A DNA stretch of 64,000 nucleotides, from assembly GCF_900115225.1 (NCBI RefSeq), contig NZ_FOVR01000012.1, positions 1 through 64,000 of the forward strand, written 5' to 3'. Position 1 is the first letter of the stretch, and every line of letters starts with the position of its first letter. The notes under the pieces are model-generated. The model was not told where the DNA came from, did no database searches, and saw only the letters and a program-made list of their open reading frames with translations. Below are positions 27,074 through 37,232 of the stretch, one piece after another. Origin of the DNA: Cohaesibacter marisflavi (GTDB lineage: Bacteria; Pseudomonadota; Alphaproteobacteria; Rhizobiales; Cohaesibacteraceae). The position numbers and the translations under genes were made by a program.

Positions 27074-29161
27074 TTACAAAATCAGGTCTGTTTGCCGTAG
27101 AGAATTGACATCGACGATTTGGATTTCAAAGTCGGCAATAGCATCGCCGTCATGGTCGCCATAGATGAATGCATCTGTCGCCGAATATCTGATCCAGACA
27201 GAATTGGCTGATGCCATCGTGCCGGTATAAGAAAAATCCTGATCACCAGCGTTGGATGTGTCTGCATCAATCTGGCTGAGATCGATAACATCCTGCGTGG
27301 TTTCAAACTGGAATATCTTGTCGCGCGCTGTGCCCGGCTGGCTGTCCTGAACAGTTCTGAAGACGAATGTATCCTTTAACTGGTCTTGCCCTGCATATAA
27401 CAGGTCTGTTCCGAGGCCTCCAACGAGCGTATCCATGCCCAGACGGCCATGCAAAAAATCATTGCCCTGATTGCCAAACAGATGATCGGCATGGTTGCCG
27501 CCATAAATCACGTCATCCCCCACGCCACCAAAGAGCCAATCATTGCCGTTACCGCCACGCAAGGTATCAGACCCTAGATTTCCATAAAGGCGGTCGTGGC
27601 CATTGTCTCCGTTGAGCGTATCATTGTGCTGATTGCCATACATGATGTCGTCCCCAAAGCCGCCATTGAGGATGTCATTTCCATTAAAGCCGAACAGAAC
27701 GTCATTGCCCTGATTTCCAAACAGGGCGTCGTTATGATTCCCACCATAGAGCTTGTCGTTGCCAAGGCCGCCGAACAGACGGTCTTCTCCATTGCCGCCT
27801 CTCAGCGTATCATTGCCCATATGGCCATAGAGATGATCAAACCCGTTGTTGCCAATGAGCGTATTGTCTGTGGCATTTCCCCGGATGACGTTACTGAGGG
27901 CGTTTCCTGTCCCGTCTGTTGCTGTTTTTCCGACGAGGGTTAGATTCTCGATATAGGCACCGTCATTTTTCAAGGAGAAATTGACGAAGCTCCGTACGAG
28001 GTCAGCACCTTCTCCGGCAAATTCGCGTGTACTATCAGATGAGTGATCAACGACATAGATGTCGTCTCCAGCCCCTCCATACATGATGTCCACATTTTGC
28101 CCTCCATTGAGAAGGTCATTGCCCATTCCACCGAAAAGCGTGTCGTTACCGATATTGCCAAAGAGCCTGTCGTTGCCACTGCCACCGTTAAGATTGTCTT
28201 GCCCCAGCAGGCCAAAGAGTGTGTCATCTCCAGCCTCTCCTTTTAGGCTATTGTCCCCCTTGTTACCCTCAAGCTGGTCATCAAGCGCAGTGCCAGTAGC
28301 GGAAAGATTGCCTGCACCCAGAAGCTTGAGCTTGTGGGCGCCGGTTCCGAGTATCACATCAGCCGAACTCCAGATGGTATCCCCATCAACGACATCGAGC
28401 TTGACGTTGCCGTTCGACACATTGACCGTAACCGTCATTGGCGCATTTAAACCACCTCCGGAAAAGGTGATCGCATTGGTCTCATTGTATATTGGCTGGC
28501 TGTAACCGCCTGACTGACTGGACCACACCGTACCCGCCGAAGTCGAGACGGCTAAATAATTGCGTCCTTCTCCCACGGAGTAGAAATTATTGTTGTCGGC
28601 ATCATCAAAGGCAACTCCGGTTAGAAAATAGGAAGAGCCGGATGTCGCAAAATTCTGCGTCGTCATTGAGGCATTGTAGTCAACTCCGTTGTCAGCGTAG
28701 GTGAATACGCCATAGAGCTGACCAATGCCCACCTCCCTGAAATAGTCATAGAGAGTATTCTCGCGATGGCCTGCACTGAGGAAAAGACCTTGGTGCTGTA
28801 GATAGACAAATTCTTCAGCATCATAAGTGCCTGTTGAGCCGCGCCAACTGAGATTTTCCCCCCATGCCCATGAGCCGGTGAATGAGTATCCAGCATCGGC
28901 CATGCGATCTCCCGCATCACTACCATAGGCACCGGTATGAGAGAAAATGTCGGTATCTAGCATCCATTGGCTGTGAGAAAGAGCAGAATCAATAAGAATT
29001 TCATTCATTGCCAAAGGCTGCTTGATGCTGGCGCTGATAGTTCCGGCGGGAAGATCGGCGTTCAAATCAATGCCATAGCGCGCAGCTTCCCCCAAAGGAT
29101 CAAGTCTAGCCCTGTTGATCAGTTCCAACATGAGTTGTTCATAATCTGATGGCGCTGCCAT
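27074..29161 (-). CDS. CAP (SCP/PR-1) domain protein with RTX repeats
   Basis: The 695-residue protein starts with a CAP domain at residues about 9-170 ([50 protein letters not shown]). A small beta region follows ([22 protein letters not shown]), then about twenty RTX nonapeptides including one DDIYVVD module, and a serralysin-like C-terminal part (DVIDLSQID) ending in TDLIL. There is no Sec signal; export is expected through a type I system that recognises the C-terminus. CAP-RTX proteins of alphaproteobacteria share this layout; their activity is unknown. It is convergent with the Calx-beta/RTX gene. Confidence 0.9.
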   Translation of the reverse strand: MAAPSDYEQLMLELINRARLDPLGEAARYGIDLNADLPAGTISASIKQPLAMNEILIDSALSHSQWMLDTDIFSHTGAYGSDAGDRMADAGYSFTGSWAWGENLSWRGSTGTYDAEEFVYLQHQGLFLSAGHRENTLYDYFREVGIGQLYGVFTYADNGVDYNASMTTQNFATSGSSYFLTGVAFDDADNNNFYSVGEGRNYLAVSTSAGTVWSSQSGGYSQPIYNETNAITFSGGGLNAPMTVTVNVSNGNVKLDVVDGDTIWSSADVILGTGAHKLKLLGAGNLSATGTALDDQLEGNKGDNSLKGEAGDDTLFGLLGQDNLNGGSGNDRLFGNIGNDTLFGGMGNDLLNGGQNVDIMYGGAGDDIYVVDHSSDSTREFAGEGADLVRSFVNFSLKNDGAYIENLTLVGKTATDGTGNALSNVIRGNATDNTLIGNNGFDHLYGHMGNDTLRGGNGEDRLFGGLGNDKLYGGNHNDALFGNQGNDVLFGFNGNDILNGGFGDDIMYGNQHNDTLNGDNGHDRLYGNLGSDTLRGGNGNDWLFGGVGDDVIYGGNHADHLFGNQGNDFLHGRLGMDTLVGGLGTDLLYAGQDQLKDTFVFRTVQDSQPGTARDKIFQFETTQDVIDLSQIDADTSNAGDQDFSYTGTMASANSVWIRYSATDAFIYGDHDGDAIADFEIQIVDVNSLRQTDLIL

Positions 29162-29431
29162 GACTGATACTCTCCCGACTGTAGGTTCATTGATACGATG
29201 GTTTTCTGCGCCTTCGTATTCTAAACGCTAGGGTTGCATTTTGGATCTTAAGAAACGGTGTTAACTGATAAATGTGATGGCAGTGAGAACAGAATCAGGT
29301 GATTTTTAGAAAAAGAAATTGAAAATTGTGGATTATTGCTCGGTTTGATTGAATGCTTAGAATATACATTCAGGGAGCTGAGGTGCAATTACACAGAGAT
29401 TTTCCGGGTGCGTCTTGCTTTTGTCATAACA
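29162..29431. other. Upstream region of the CAP-RTX gene
   Basis: Together with the terminator that follows, about 380 bp separate the CAP-RTX start from the end of the UgpC-type ATPase gene, both on the minus strand. The region is AT-rich and must hold the CAP-RTX promoter. No conserved element was recognised. Confidence 0.3.
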
Positions 29432-29465
29432 AAGAAAAAAGTGACTTGCAGGAACAAGCCACTTT
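29432..29465 (-). terminator. Rho-independent terminator downstream of the sugar ABC ATPase gene
   Basis: On the minus strand AAAGTGGCTTG (29465-29455) pairs with CAAGTCACTTT (29448-29438), with one G-U pair, and is followed by a run of T. On the plus strand the same position is an A-C mismatch, so the terminator is meant for the minus-strand ATPase transcript. Confidence 0.8.
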
Positions 29466-29540
29466 AAGTTGGTCTAAGTGCTTCTCAAGCTTATGTTGAG
29501 GACGGAGAAGTCGTAAAATAGGTTGCTTGTCCAGCGACTA

Positions 29541-30638
29541 TCAGGCTGCAGCCTGCTGCGGCACATCAATTTCCAGGCGATCTCCTGATTCTGGATCAAA
29601 GAAGTGGATTTTTTCAGGCTCAGCTCTGAGATAGAGCGTATCGCCGGGGCTGAGACGAAGACTAGGATCAAGGCGCGCCGTCAATTCCTGCTTCCCAACA
29701 AGACAAATGGCATGCGTGTCCGAGCCCAGCGGTTCCAAAACGTCAACGCGCGCAGCAATCAAGGCATTCTCCTTATCGCAAGGAATGAGATGCTCCGGAC
29801 GAATACCCACTTCAATCAATTGACCATCGGCCTTTTCGCAAGCCGAAACACTCAAGGCAAAGCCTTCATTGGTGAAATTGACCTTGTCGCTGTCGCGTGA
29901 AACGGTCGCGCTAATAATGTTCATCTTGGGAGAGCCGATGAATTCACCAACAAACCGACTGATCGGGCGTTCATAAACGCTGACTGGATTGCCTTGTTGC
30001 ATGATGATTCCATCCTTGAGAATAACGATGTGGTCAGCCAGTGTCATGGCTTCAACCTGATCGTGAGTCACATAGATGGTGGTCGTTTCCAGAAGATTGT
30101 GCAGACGCTTGATTTGGGTGCGCATATCAACACGCAGCTTGGCATCAAGGTTGGAGAGAGGCTCGTCAAACAGATAGACTTTCGGGCGGCGGACAATGGC
30201 GCGTCCCATGGCAACTCGCTGGCGCTGTCCACCTGATAGCTGGCCCGGTTTGCGTTCCAGAAGGGGAGAAATTTGCAAAATATCTGCCGCCTCTTTTACG
30301 CGTTTGCTGATTTCACCGGCCTCCATGCCGCGCATTTTGAGTCCGAAGCCGATGTTTTCCGCAACAGACATATGAGGATAAAGCGCATAATCCTGAAAAA
30401 CCATGGCGATATCACGGTCACGAGGCTCCAGTTCGTTGACCACTTCATCGTCGATTTTAAGGGTGCCTCCCGAGATTTCCTCCAACCCGGCAACCATCCG
30501 CAACAAGGTCGATTTGCCGCAGCCGGAAGGCCCGACAAAGGTCACAAATGCACCATCCGCAATATCCAGATCAATACCCTTGATCGCGCGAAACGTCCCA
30601 TAGTTCTTGATGAGACGTTCAAGCTTAATACTCGCCAT
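29541..30638 (-). CDS. Carbohydrate ABC transporter ATP-binding protein (UgpC/MalK type)
   Basis: The 365-residue ATPase has Walker A GPSGCGKST (36-44), the Q-loop VFQDYALYPHMSVAENI, the signature LSGGQRQRVA, Walker B VYLFDEPLSNLDAKLR and the switch VTHD, then a C-terminal TOBE domain (VGIRPEHL). Proteins of this type energise sugar or glycerol-phosphate importers. It is transcribed divergently from the GntR regulator and the operon holding the matching binding protein and permeases, which lacks its own ATPase, so it almost certainly completes that transporter. Confidence 0.92.
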   Translation of the reverse strand: MASIKLERLIKNYGTFRAIKGIDLDIADGAFVTFVGPSGCGKSTLLRMVAGLEEISGGTLKIDDEVVNELEPRDRDIAMVFQDYALYPHMSVAENIGFGLKMRGMEAGEISKRVKEAADILQISPLLERKPGQLSGGQRQRVAMGRAIVRRPKVYLFDEPLSNLDAKLRVDMRTQIKRLHNLLETTTIYVTHDQVEAMTLADHIVILKDGIIMQQGNPVSVYERPISRFVGEFIGSPKMNIISATVSRDSDKVNFTNEGFALSVSACEKADGQLIEVGIRPEHLIPCDKENALIAARVDVLEPLGSDTHAICLVGKQELTARLDPSLRLSPGDTLYLRAEPEKIHFFDPESGDRLEIDVPQQAAA

Positions 30639-30766
30639 CAGTTCCTCCCAGATGACCTGCCGGGATCGGTAAACCCCGACTATTCCACGTGTAAATTGGC
30701 TCCATAGTCGGCATCAGTGCCGATGAGGGGGACAATCGATAGAGACTGCAAAAAGTCGGCTTGTCA

Positions 30767-30798
30767 TATCGATTAATTATCGCTATATTATCGATAAT
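30767..30798. promoter_or_regulatory. Candidate operator with repeated TATCGAT motifs
   Basis: Between the divergent ATPase and GntR genes lies a perfect 12-bp palindrome, ATTATCGATAAT (30787-30798), preceded by TATCGATTAATTATCG (30768-30783), another partly palindromic copy of the same core. The palindrome is 29 bp before the regulator ATG. FCD-type GntR regulators often bind short AT-rich palindromes in such positions, so this is a reasonable site for autoregulation and for control of the ATPase gene. Confidence 0.5.
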
Positions 30799-30827
30799 GA
30801 AACTGAGATGCAAGCTCTGGGTACAAA

Positions 30828-31526
30828 ATGGCGAACGGAAATCTTGATAAAATGGCAGGAGGCGCAGTCGCAGCTCCAAAGCGCGGTGTGAAGCGAAGCC
30901 GCACTGTCTATGAAGATTTACAGCGTGAAATTATGCTGGGTGCTCTGCCGCCCATGGCGACCATTGTGGAAATGGACATTGCCGAACGTTTCGCCTGTAG
31001 CCAGAGTACGGTGCGTGAAGCTCTGATTGCCTTGAGCAATGATGGGCTGGTAGAGCGTCGTTCTCACCGCGGAACATTCGTTGCTGATGCGCGCGCGGAT
31101 GATGCGCACGAGCTGATCCGCATTCGTCGAGACATTGAGTCGCGCAGCATGTCGCGCGTTTTGCGCCGCTTTGGTGCGCTGCTCAAAAACGAACTGGTCG
31201 ACATTATCGAGGCTATGAAAAGTGCAGCGATGCAAGACGACGTCTATCAGGTGACCATTCATGACCGGGCGTTTCATCTGAACCTGTTTGATGCTGCAGA
31301 TCTGCCAAGTGTCCGTCCGGTTCTTCAGCGCTGCCTTATTCATAACCACCGTTTCAAAATTTTGAATTCTGGTAGTCAACGCGATCTGTACGAAACAGCT
31401 GTGCGACATGAGGCAATTCTGGACGCCTTGACCGCGGGAGATGCCAAAGGGGCAACCGCCGCCATGGCCCACCACGTTACCACGATTGAGGAGTTCGGGC
31501 CCGATATTACGGAAGAAGAGGAGTAG
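30828..31526 (+). CDS. GntR-family transcriptional regulator (FadR/FCD subfamily)
   Basis: The 232-residue protein has an N-terminal winged helix (VYEDLQREIMLGALPP, DIAERFACSQSTVREALIAL, GLVERRSHRGTFVA) and a C-terminal FCD ligand-binding domain with the metal-binding pattern D...H......F, H and H (HDRAFHLNLF, RHEAILDAL, HHVTTIEEF). It starts the plus-strand side of the sugar locus and probably regulates it in response to a sugar acid or related metabolite. Confidence 0.9.
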   Translation: MANGNLDKMAGGAVAAPKRGVKRSRTVYEDLQREIMLGALPPMATIVEMDIAERFACSQSTVREALIALSNDGLVERRSHRGTFVADARADDAHELIRIRRDIESRSMSRVLRRFGALLKNELVDIIEAMKSAAMQDDVYQVTIHDRAFHLNLFDAADLPSVRPVLQRCLIHNHRFKILNSGSQRDLYETAVRHEAILDALTAGDAKGATAAMAHHVTTIEEFGPDITEEEE

Positions 31527-31738
31527 GATTTGCGCGCTGCCTGAAGGGAAGGAGGGCGGCTTTATCATTCAGGGATAAGTCAGGAGAGGGGCTGTCTTTG
31601 AAGGAAGATCGAAAGATCGGGGAAAGAGTTGGCCGAAGCCCGAGCGGCCTCGGGAGGAGCGGGAGGCTTCTCTTGTCATACTACGGGCATTGAGGAAACC
31701 ACTTTGCCGTGATTGCACGGTATAAAGCGGAGGAGAAG

Positions 31739-32959
31739 ATGAAGAAATCACTGTCAGTCGCAGCGCTTGCTGCGGCAATGTTTGTTTGCGGCTCAGCTGC
31801 AAACGCAGAAGATACTGTGAAATTCTGGTATCATTTTGATAATGCAGACAACCCTATGGCGGATCTTGTCTCAAGATTTGAAGCTAAGAATCCTGGCATC
31901 AAAATTGAGGCAGAAAATATTCCATGGAATAGTTATTACGACAACCTTTATACCTCTATCATCGCAGGCAGCGCACCAGACGCCGCCATGGTAAAAATGC
32001 ACGCTCAGCCCCGCTTGGTTGAAATGGGTGCCTTGGAGCCGCTTGATGATCGTATCGCCGCATGGGATGGAGCGAGCGATATTCAGGAAAATCTGTTCGA
32101 TTTGACCAAAGGTCCTGATGGCAATCAATATTATCTGCCGGTTCAGTATGTTGTTCTGTATCTCTACTATCGTGCAGACATGTTCAAGGAATTGGGTCTT
32201 GAACCACCCAAAACATGCGATGACTTCCGCAACGCTGCGATCAAACTGACCCGCGACACCAATGGTGACGGCCGCAAAGATGTTTACGGCTTCGGCTTCC
32301 GTGGTGGCAAGGGTGGTCATGATCACTGGGGCAGTATGGTCCTCTCTCGTGAAGGCGCAAGCTTTGACAAGGGTGGTCTGACAAACGATGCAGCTGTTGC
32401 TGGCACGCAGTTTGTTGTTGACCTGTTCGAGAAAGACAAGGTCTTCCCACCATCTGCACCAAATGATGGTTTTAAGGAAGTGACCGGCGCATTCAAAGCT
32501 GGCACAACCGCAATGACCATTCACCATATCGGCTCTGCAAACGACATGGTTGCCGCTTTGGGTGATAAGGTGTCTGCAACCACCGTGCCTGAATGTGGTG
32601 GCGGTCGCTGGACCTCCTTCGGGGATGAATCCACGGCGGTTTTCTCATCCGCTTCCAACAAGGATGCTGCCTGGAAATGGATTGCTTTCCTTTCCTCCGA
32701 AGGCAACAACAAAGAGTTTAACGAGTCCACTGGCCAGCTGCCGGTAACCAAGTCTGACTCCGCAAACTGGACCTTGCATCCGAAGCGTTTCGTTGATGCG
32801 ACTGTCGCATCCTTGCCATTCGCCCATATGCTTCCGAACCGGCCGGAAACGTCCGACTTCGTGAACACCGAATGGCCGGTCAACATGCAGCGCGCCCTGA
32901 CAGGCGAAATCACTGCAAAAGAAATGAACGAGAAAATCGAAGCCCTGTTCAATCACTAA
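31739..32959 (+). CDS. Extracellular solute-binding protein of a carbohydrate ABC transporter (family 1)
   Basis: The 406-residue protein starts at the ATG at 31739 after a strong GGAGGAG; a longer in-frame GTG-type start at 31709 would put residues before the signal peptide. The signal peptide is MKKSLSVAALAAAMFVCGSA, with cleavage near ANA-ED. The mature start VKFWYHFDNADN and later NPGIKIEAENIPWNSYYDNL are typical of MalE/UgpB-like binding proteins. The ligand is unknown. Upstream, the GC-rich gap has a 6-bp hairpin CCCGAG-CGGC-CTCGGG (31639-31654) and a CCGTG-ATTG-CACGG dyad (31707-31720) that could regulate the gene. Confidence 0.92.
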   Translation: MKKSLSVAALAAAMFVCGSAANAEDTVKFWYHFDNADNPMADLVSRFEAKNPGIKIEAENIPWNSYYDNLYTSIIAGSAPDAAMVKMHAQPRLVEMGALEPLDDRIAAWDGASDIQENLFDLTKGPDGNQYYLPVQYVVLYLYYRADMFKELGLEPPKTCDDFRNAAIKLTRDTNGDGRKDVYGFGFRGGKGGHDHWGSMVLSREGASFDKGGLTNDAAVAGTQFVVDLFEKDKVFPPSAPNDGFKEVTGAFKAGTTAMTIHHIGSANDMVAALGDKVSATTVPECGGGRWTSFGDESTAVFSSASNKDAAWKWIAFLSSEGNNKEFNESTGQLPVTKSDSANWTLHPKRFVDATVASLPFAHMLPNRPETSDFVNTEWPVNMQRALTGEITAKEMNEKIEALFNH

Positions 32960-33106
32960 TTATTGAGCAGATGCAATTGGTTCGGTCGAATTCATTTCGG
33001 CCGAACCTATCCCCCAATGACTCCGGTTCTGCGCTGTCGGACATCTGCTCTTGGATGGAGATGTCAGGATGGCGGCACATAGGACACCGGCCCGCTACCC
33101 GGTGAA

Positions 33107-34024
33107 ATGACTATGACTATGACTGCATCTGAGTGGCCATCGAGCCGCGCGGCGCTCGCTAAGCGCGTACTGCCTTATGCGCTTTTATCGCCCGCCGTGA
33201 TCGTAACCTTGGCAATTGTTTTCTTCCCAATGCTGCAAGCGGCCTGGATGAGCCTGCATGACTATGTATTGTGGAAACCAAATGCTATCAGCTTCGTTGG
33301 CCTGAAGAATTTCTTCGCCGCGTTCAACGATGAGGTCTTCTGGATCTCTCTTAAGCACACGGTGATCTGGATTGGCTTGACCATCCCGAGCCAGCTCCTT
33401 CTTGGGCTCATAACCGCGCTGCTGCTAAACCAGGAATTTCCGTGGCGTCCTCTGGCGCGTGCACTCATCATCATTCCCTGGGCGCTGCCATCCGTTGTGA
33501 TCGGCCTGATGTGGGTTTGGATCTACGATTCCAACTACGGTATCCTCAACGACTTCCTGCTTCGAATGAACATCATTCAGGATTCCGTACCATGGTTGGC
33601 TGATCCGGATACCGCACTTTATGCCATTATCCTCACGCTCACCTGGCAAGGGTTCCCATTCTTCGCGGTGATGATCCTTGCTGGCCTGCAATCCATACCG
33701 AAAAGCTACTATGAAGCCGCATCCATCGACGGAGCCAGCAAGTGGCGCCAATTCTGGCACATTACTCTGCCGGGCATCTCCGGTGTGCTGGTGACGGCGG
33801 TCCTTCTGAGAACGATCTGGGTGGCCAACTCCATTGACGTGATCTACGTGATGACCGGCGGTGGCCCGGGCTACTCCACCTACACATTGCCGCTTTATGC
33901 CTTCGTCAAAGCGCGCACCAATCTCGATTTCGGTTACGGATCGTCTCTCGCAGTGCTCTTCACCATCATGCTTCTTGGCGTTGTTGTGGTTTATCTGCGC
34001 AAGGTTGGAAAGGACACGAAATAA
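33107..34024 (+). CDS. Carbohydrate ABC transporter permease (MalF/UgpA type)
   Basis: The 305-residue protein has six hydrophobic segments and the EAA coupling loop YEAASIDGASKWRQFWHITLP. The start ATG is followed by MTMTMTASEW; in-frame Met codons at residues 3 and 5 are alternatives. It forms the translocation pore with the next gene, with which it overlaps by one base (TAATG). Confidence 0.93.
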   Translation: MTMTMTASEWPSSRAALAKRVLPYALLSPAVIVTLAIVFFPMLQAAWMSLHDYVLWKPNAISFVGLKNFFAAFNDEVFWISLKHTVIWIGLTIPSQLLLGLITALLLNQEFPWRPLARALIIIPWALPSVVIGLMWVWIYDSNYGILNDFLLRMNIIQDSVPWLADPDTALYAIILTLTWQGFPFFAVMILAGLQSIPKSYYEAASIDGASKWRQFWHITLPGISGVLVTAVLLRTIWVANSIDVIYVMTGGGPGYSTYTLPLYAFVKARTNLDFGYGSSLAVLFTIMLLGVVVVYLRKVGKDTK

Positions 34025-34854
34025 TGGTTAGCCATAAAAGCAAACTCCGTCGCTTTCTGACTGTTGAGCTGCCGATGGTAGTCATCCTGCTCTTCACCTT
34101 GGGCCCGTATCTCTGGATGATGCTGACGTCTCTGACACAGGAAGACAAACTCTTCACCCAAGGGCCAAGCCTGATCGGGGCAACCTTTGAAAACTATATC
34201 CGCCTATTCGAGACGGTTGGTTTTCTGGACAATATGATCACGTCCTTCATTGTGGCTGCGGGCACGGTTGTCGTGGGCCTAACACTGAGCGTAACGGCGG
34301 CTTACTCCTTCTCGCGCTTCCGCTTCTTTGGCAAGAAATACCTTCTGACGCAGTTTCTGATCATCAACATGTTCCCGATCGTTCTGCTGATCCTGCCTCT
34401 GTTCGTGTTGATGCGTGTGCTTGGTCTGCTGGATACCCATCTGGCTTTGATCATCGCGAACTCCACTGTCGCTATTCCCTTCTCGGTCTGGATGATGACC
34501 AGTTACATCAATGGCATCCCCAAGTCCCTTGATGAGGCCGCGATGACAGACGGATGTTCGCGACTGGGCGCATTGCGCCGGGTGGTTCTGCCGCTCTGCA
34601 TGCCGGGTATTGTGGCAACGGGCATCTATATCTTCATCACCGCTTGGAACGAGTATCTTTATGCGCTGTCTCTCGGGGGCTCCAATGTGCGCCCGATCAC
34701 AGTCGCCATCCAGACGCTCATTGGTGAATATGAAGTGCAGTGGGGTCTGTTGACGTCCGGCGGTATCGTCGGAGCTCTGCCAGCCACCATCTTGTTCCTG
34801 ATCGTTCAGAAACGTCTGATCAGCGGCATGACCCAGGGTGCAGTGAAGGGGTAG
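34024..34854 (+). CDS. Carbohydrate ABC transporter permease (MalG/UgpE type)
   Basis: The 276-residue protein has an N-terminal membrane segment, the MalG-type region [17 protein letters not shown], and the EAA loop [20 protein letters not shown] followed by LPLCMPGI. It is translationally linked to the preceding permease. The epimerase gene follows after 28 bp. Confidence 0.93.
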   Translation: MVSHKSKLRRFLTVELPMVVILLFTLGPYLWMMLTSLTQEDKLFTQGPSLIGATFENYIRLFETVGFLDNMITSFIVAAGTVVVGLTLSVTAAYSFSRFRFFGKKYLLTQFLIINMFPIVLLILPLFVLMRVLGLLDTHLALIIANSTVAIPFSVWMMTSYINGIPKSLDEAAMTDGCSRLGALRRVVLPLCMPGIVATGIYIFITAWNEYLYALSLGGSNVRPITVAIQTLIGEYEVQWGLLTSGGIVGALPATILFLIVQKRLISGMTQGAVKG

Positions 34855-34882
34855 GGGCCTTGTGCCCCATGGAGACAAGACA

Positions 34883-35770
34883 ATGAACAACCCAATCGGA
34901 ATCATATCGATGCAATTTGCCCGCCCCTTCAGGCGGGAGCATCTGGGCTTGTTTGCCCGGATGAAAGAGCTCGGATTTGATCTGGTAGAACTGTTGGTTC
35001 CCGAACCTGAAGAAGGGCTTGATGCAAGCGATGTAAGAAAGGCGCTCGATGATGCTGGTCTTACCATTGCGCTGGCCGCAAGAGTATCTCTTACACGTTC
35101 TATTTCGGATGGAGACCCAGCAATTCGCTTAGCGGGATCCGACTATCTGAAATATTGCATCGATCTGGCGCATGCAGTCGGCGCCATTTCGGTTGGCGGT
35201 CCATTGTATGGTGCTCCCATGGTGTTTGCAGGACGGGCGCCCGCGCCTGTCACTGATGCGGAAATGAAAGCTAGAGAGCAGCGGGTGATTGAGGCCTTGT
35301 CCAAATTATCCCTCCTGGCCAACGGAGCAGGTTGCCTGCTCGCTCTCGAACCCCTCAATCGCTACGAAACGGACGTGATTTCTACGGTTTCGCAGGCCAT
35401 GCGTGTGATCAGTGCGGTGGATCACCCTTCGCTTGGTCTGTTGTTTGACACGTTCCACGCCAACATCGAGGAGCGGTCCATTCCTGATGCGATCCGGCTG
35501 GCAGGCAATAAACTGGTTTATTTCCAAGGAAATGAAAATCATCGTGGCTTTCCCGGTACGGGAAACATGAACTGGCCAGAAATTATGAAGGCTCTTCGCG
35601 ACATAAACTATCAAGGGCCGATTACACTCGAACCCTTCCGGCGTGATGATGACCGGATCGGTTTGCCTATCGCTCAATGGCGCCCACCTCACGAAGACGA
35701 AAGCCAGAAACTGATTGCCTCAATAGACCTGGTGCGCGCATGTGCCCACATGGCGGAGTTTCAAAGATGA
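34883..35770 (+). CDS. Sugar isomerase/epimerase of the AP-endonuclease-2 TIM-barrel family
   Basis: The 295-residue protein resembles ketose 3-epimerases and hydroxypyruvate isomerase-like enzymes. The metal ligands are recognisable: Glu in LALEPLNRYE, Asp and His in LLFDTFHANIEE, and Glu in ITLEPF. The strand that reads HxxEND.RG in D-tagatose 3-epimerases is FQGNENHRG here, so the His before the EN motif is replaced by Gln. The ATG at 34883 follows GGAGAC and is preferred over a GTG at 34862. The stop overlaps the next gene as ATGA. Substrate unknown. Confidence 0.82.
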   Translation: MNNPIGIISMQFARPFRREHLGLFARMKELGFDLVELLVPEPEEGLDASDVRKALDDAGLTIALAARVSLTRSISDGDPAIRLAGSDYLKYCIDLAHAVGAISVGGPLYGAPMVFAGRAPAPVTDAEMKAREQRVIEALSKLSLLANGAGCLLALEPLNRYETDVISTVSQAMRVISAVDHPSLGLLFDTFHANIEERSIPDAIRLAGNKLVYFQGNENHRGFPGTGNMNWPEIMKALRDINYQGPITLEPFRRDDDRIGLPIAQWRPPHEDESQKLIASIDLVRACAHMAEFQR

Positions 35771-36786
35771 CACTCAATATCGGCTGGATTGGCTGTGGCC
35801 GCCACGCGTCTCAAATGCTGATGCCGCAATTGGCTAAGAATGATCTACGAATTGCTGCTGTTTGCGATCTGAACGAACAGGCCGCCTCCAAGGCTGCATG
35901 GCAATATGGTGCAGATGCTTCCTATGGCAATTTTCGCGACCTGATTAATCACAAGGGGCTTGATGCCATCGGCATGGCTGTCGGGCCAGAGGTTCATCAT
36001 GATGCCGCACTTGCTGCTCTCGCAAAAGGGCTGCCCGTCTTTATAGAAAAGCCACCCGCAAAGGATCTGGCTAGCACGCAAGAGATTGCAGATGCAGCTG
36101 ACAAGGCTGGCAAGCCGGTCGTCGTCGGCTTCATGAAACGCTACGCGACGGGCAACCGCATCGCAAGGAACATCCTAAAAGCACCTGAATTCGGGCCGAT
36201 TATGGGGCTCTCTGGCTACTATATGAACGAGCCCGCTTACTTTGCAGGCAAGGCCGACTATTCAAGCTTCTACCTGCATCACTGCGTGCATTATATGGAT
36301 CTGTTGCCATGGATGGCAGGGGCCCCCTTTGCAGATCTGTCAGTGCGCGTCAACGTTTCGGAACCGGGACATATTCTCGTTCACCTCGGCTTCGAATGCG
36401 AAAATGGTTCGATCGGCTCCGTCGCAATGGGCACAACCCAATCACGCGGAACGCCTACCGAAAGCATGACCATCATGGGTGATCACAAGCGGATCGAGAT
36501 CCAGAATATCATCCATGTCAAATATTTCCGTCACCCACCATTCAAGGCGGATGACAGGGAGGCCACTCTCAATCCGAACGTTGATACGCTCTGTTGGGAG
36601 CCAAACTTCACTGCTGCAGCCAACGAAGATCACAAAGGCTATGCAGCTTTGATCGCCGATGCCGCCGCCGCCTTCAGGGGCGAGACATCGGCCGCACCGC
36701 AAATCCACGATGGCGTCGTAGCGATGGCGTCTCTCGAACACATGACAGCTTTGATCGAGCAAGAGTTCAAGAAACAAAAGAAATAA
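35767..36786 (+). CDS. Gfo/Idh/MocA-family NAD(P)-dependent sugar dehydrogenase
   Basis: The 339-residue oxidoreductase has a Rossmann start (LNIGWIGCGRHASQM), VGPEVHHDAALAAL and the catalytic EKPPAKD, with a C-terminal alpha/beta domain that contains SSFYLHHCVHYMDLLPWM, where His and Asp residues normally complete the active site. It begins within the epimerase stop (ATGA, 35767-35770). In this locus it probably oxidises or reduces a sugar, polyol or cyclitol together with the epimerase. Confidence 0.88.
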   Translation: MTLNIGWIGCGRHASQMLMPQLAKNDLRIAAVCDLNEQAASKAAWQYGADASYGNFRDLINHKGLDAIGMAVGPEVHHDAALAALAKGLPVFIEKPPAKDLASTQEIADAADKAGKPVVVGFMKRYATGNRIARNILKAPEFGPIMGLSGYYMNEPAYFAGKADYSSFYLHHCVHYMDLLPWMAGAPFADLSVRVNVSEPGHILVHLGFECENGSIGSVAMGTTQSRGTPTESMTIMGDHKRIEIQNIIHVKYFRHPPFKADDREATLNPNVDTLCWEPNFTAAANEDHKGYAALIADAAAAFRGETSAAPQIHDGVVAMASLEHMTALIEQEFKKQKK

Positions 36787-36869
36787 CGCCAAAAAGGATC
36801 AAGGGAATTGCCGCGCCCTTCCACAAGCATTGCGACAATTCCCCCACAAACAAGGAAAGGAAACACACC

Positions 36870-37214
36870 ATGGTAAACAGATATCTTCCTACCCCTGTGT
36901 TGCATCGTGTCGTTGAGAAAGATGGATTTGTCTTTGTCGGCGGTACCGCTTGCGATGATACCAGTAAGGATATCAAAGGGCAAACGCTCGAAACCCTCGA
37001 AAAGATGGAAGGCTATCTGCACGAAGCAGGGTCAGACAAGAACAAGGTTCTGTTCGCAACCATCTATCTCGCCAGTCTCGATCTGAAAGCCGAGATGAGT
37101 GAAGTCTGGGGTGACTGGTTTGAAGCCGAGCATCTTCCTGCACGCGCAACACTTTGTTCTCCGGATCTGGGCGGCGACACCCTGATCGAAATTTTTGTTA
37201 CGGCATACAAGTAA
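36870..37214 (+). CDS. RidA (YjgF/YER057c/UK114) family protein
   Basis: The 114-residue protein has the Rid fold pattern: VVEKDGFVFVGGTACDD, TLETLEKMEGYLHEAGSDKN and KVLFATIYLASL, with the ligand Arg in LPARATLCSPDLGGDTLIEI. RidA hydrolyses reactive enamines/imines; Rid relatives in sugar operons often have unknown roles. The ATG at 36870 is preceded by AAGGAAAGG. It lies 18 bp before the transketolase gene. Confidence 0.88.
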   Translation: MVNRYLPTPVLHRVVEKDGFVFVGGTACDDTSKDIKGQTLETLEKMEGYLHEAGSDKNKVLFATIYLASLDLKAEMSEVWGDWFEAEHLPARATLCSPDLGGDTLIEIFVTAYK

Positions 37215-37232
37215 GTCTCCACGAGGTTTAAA

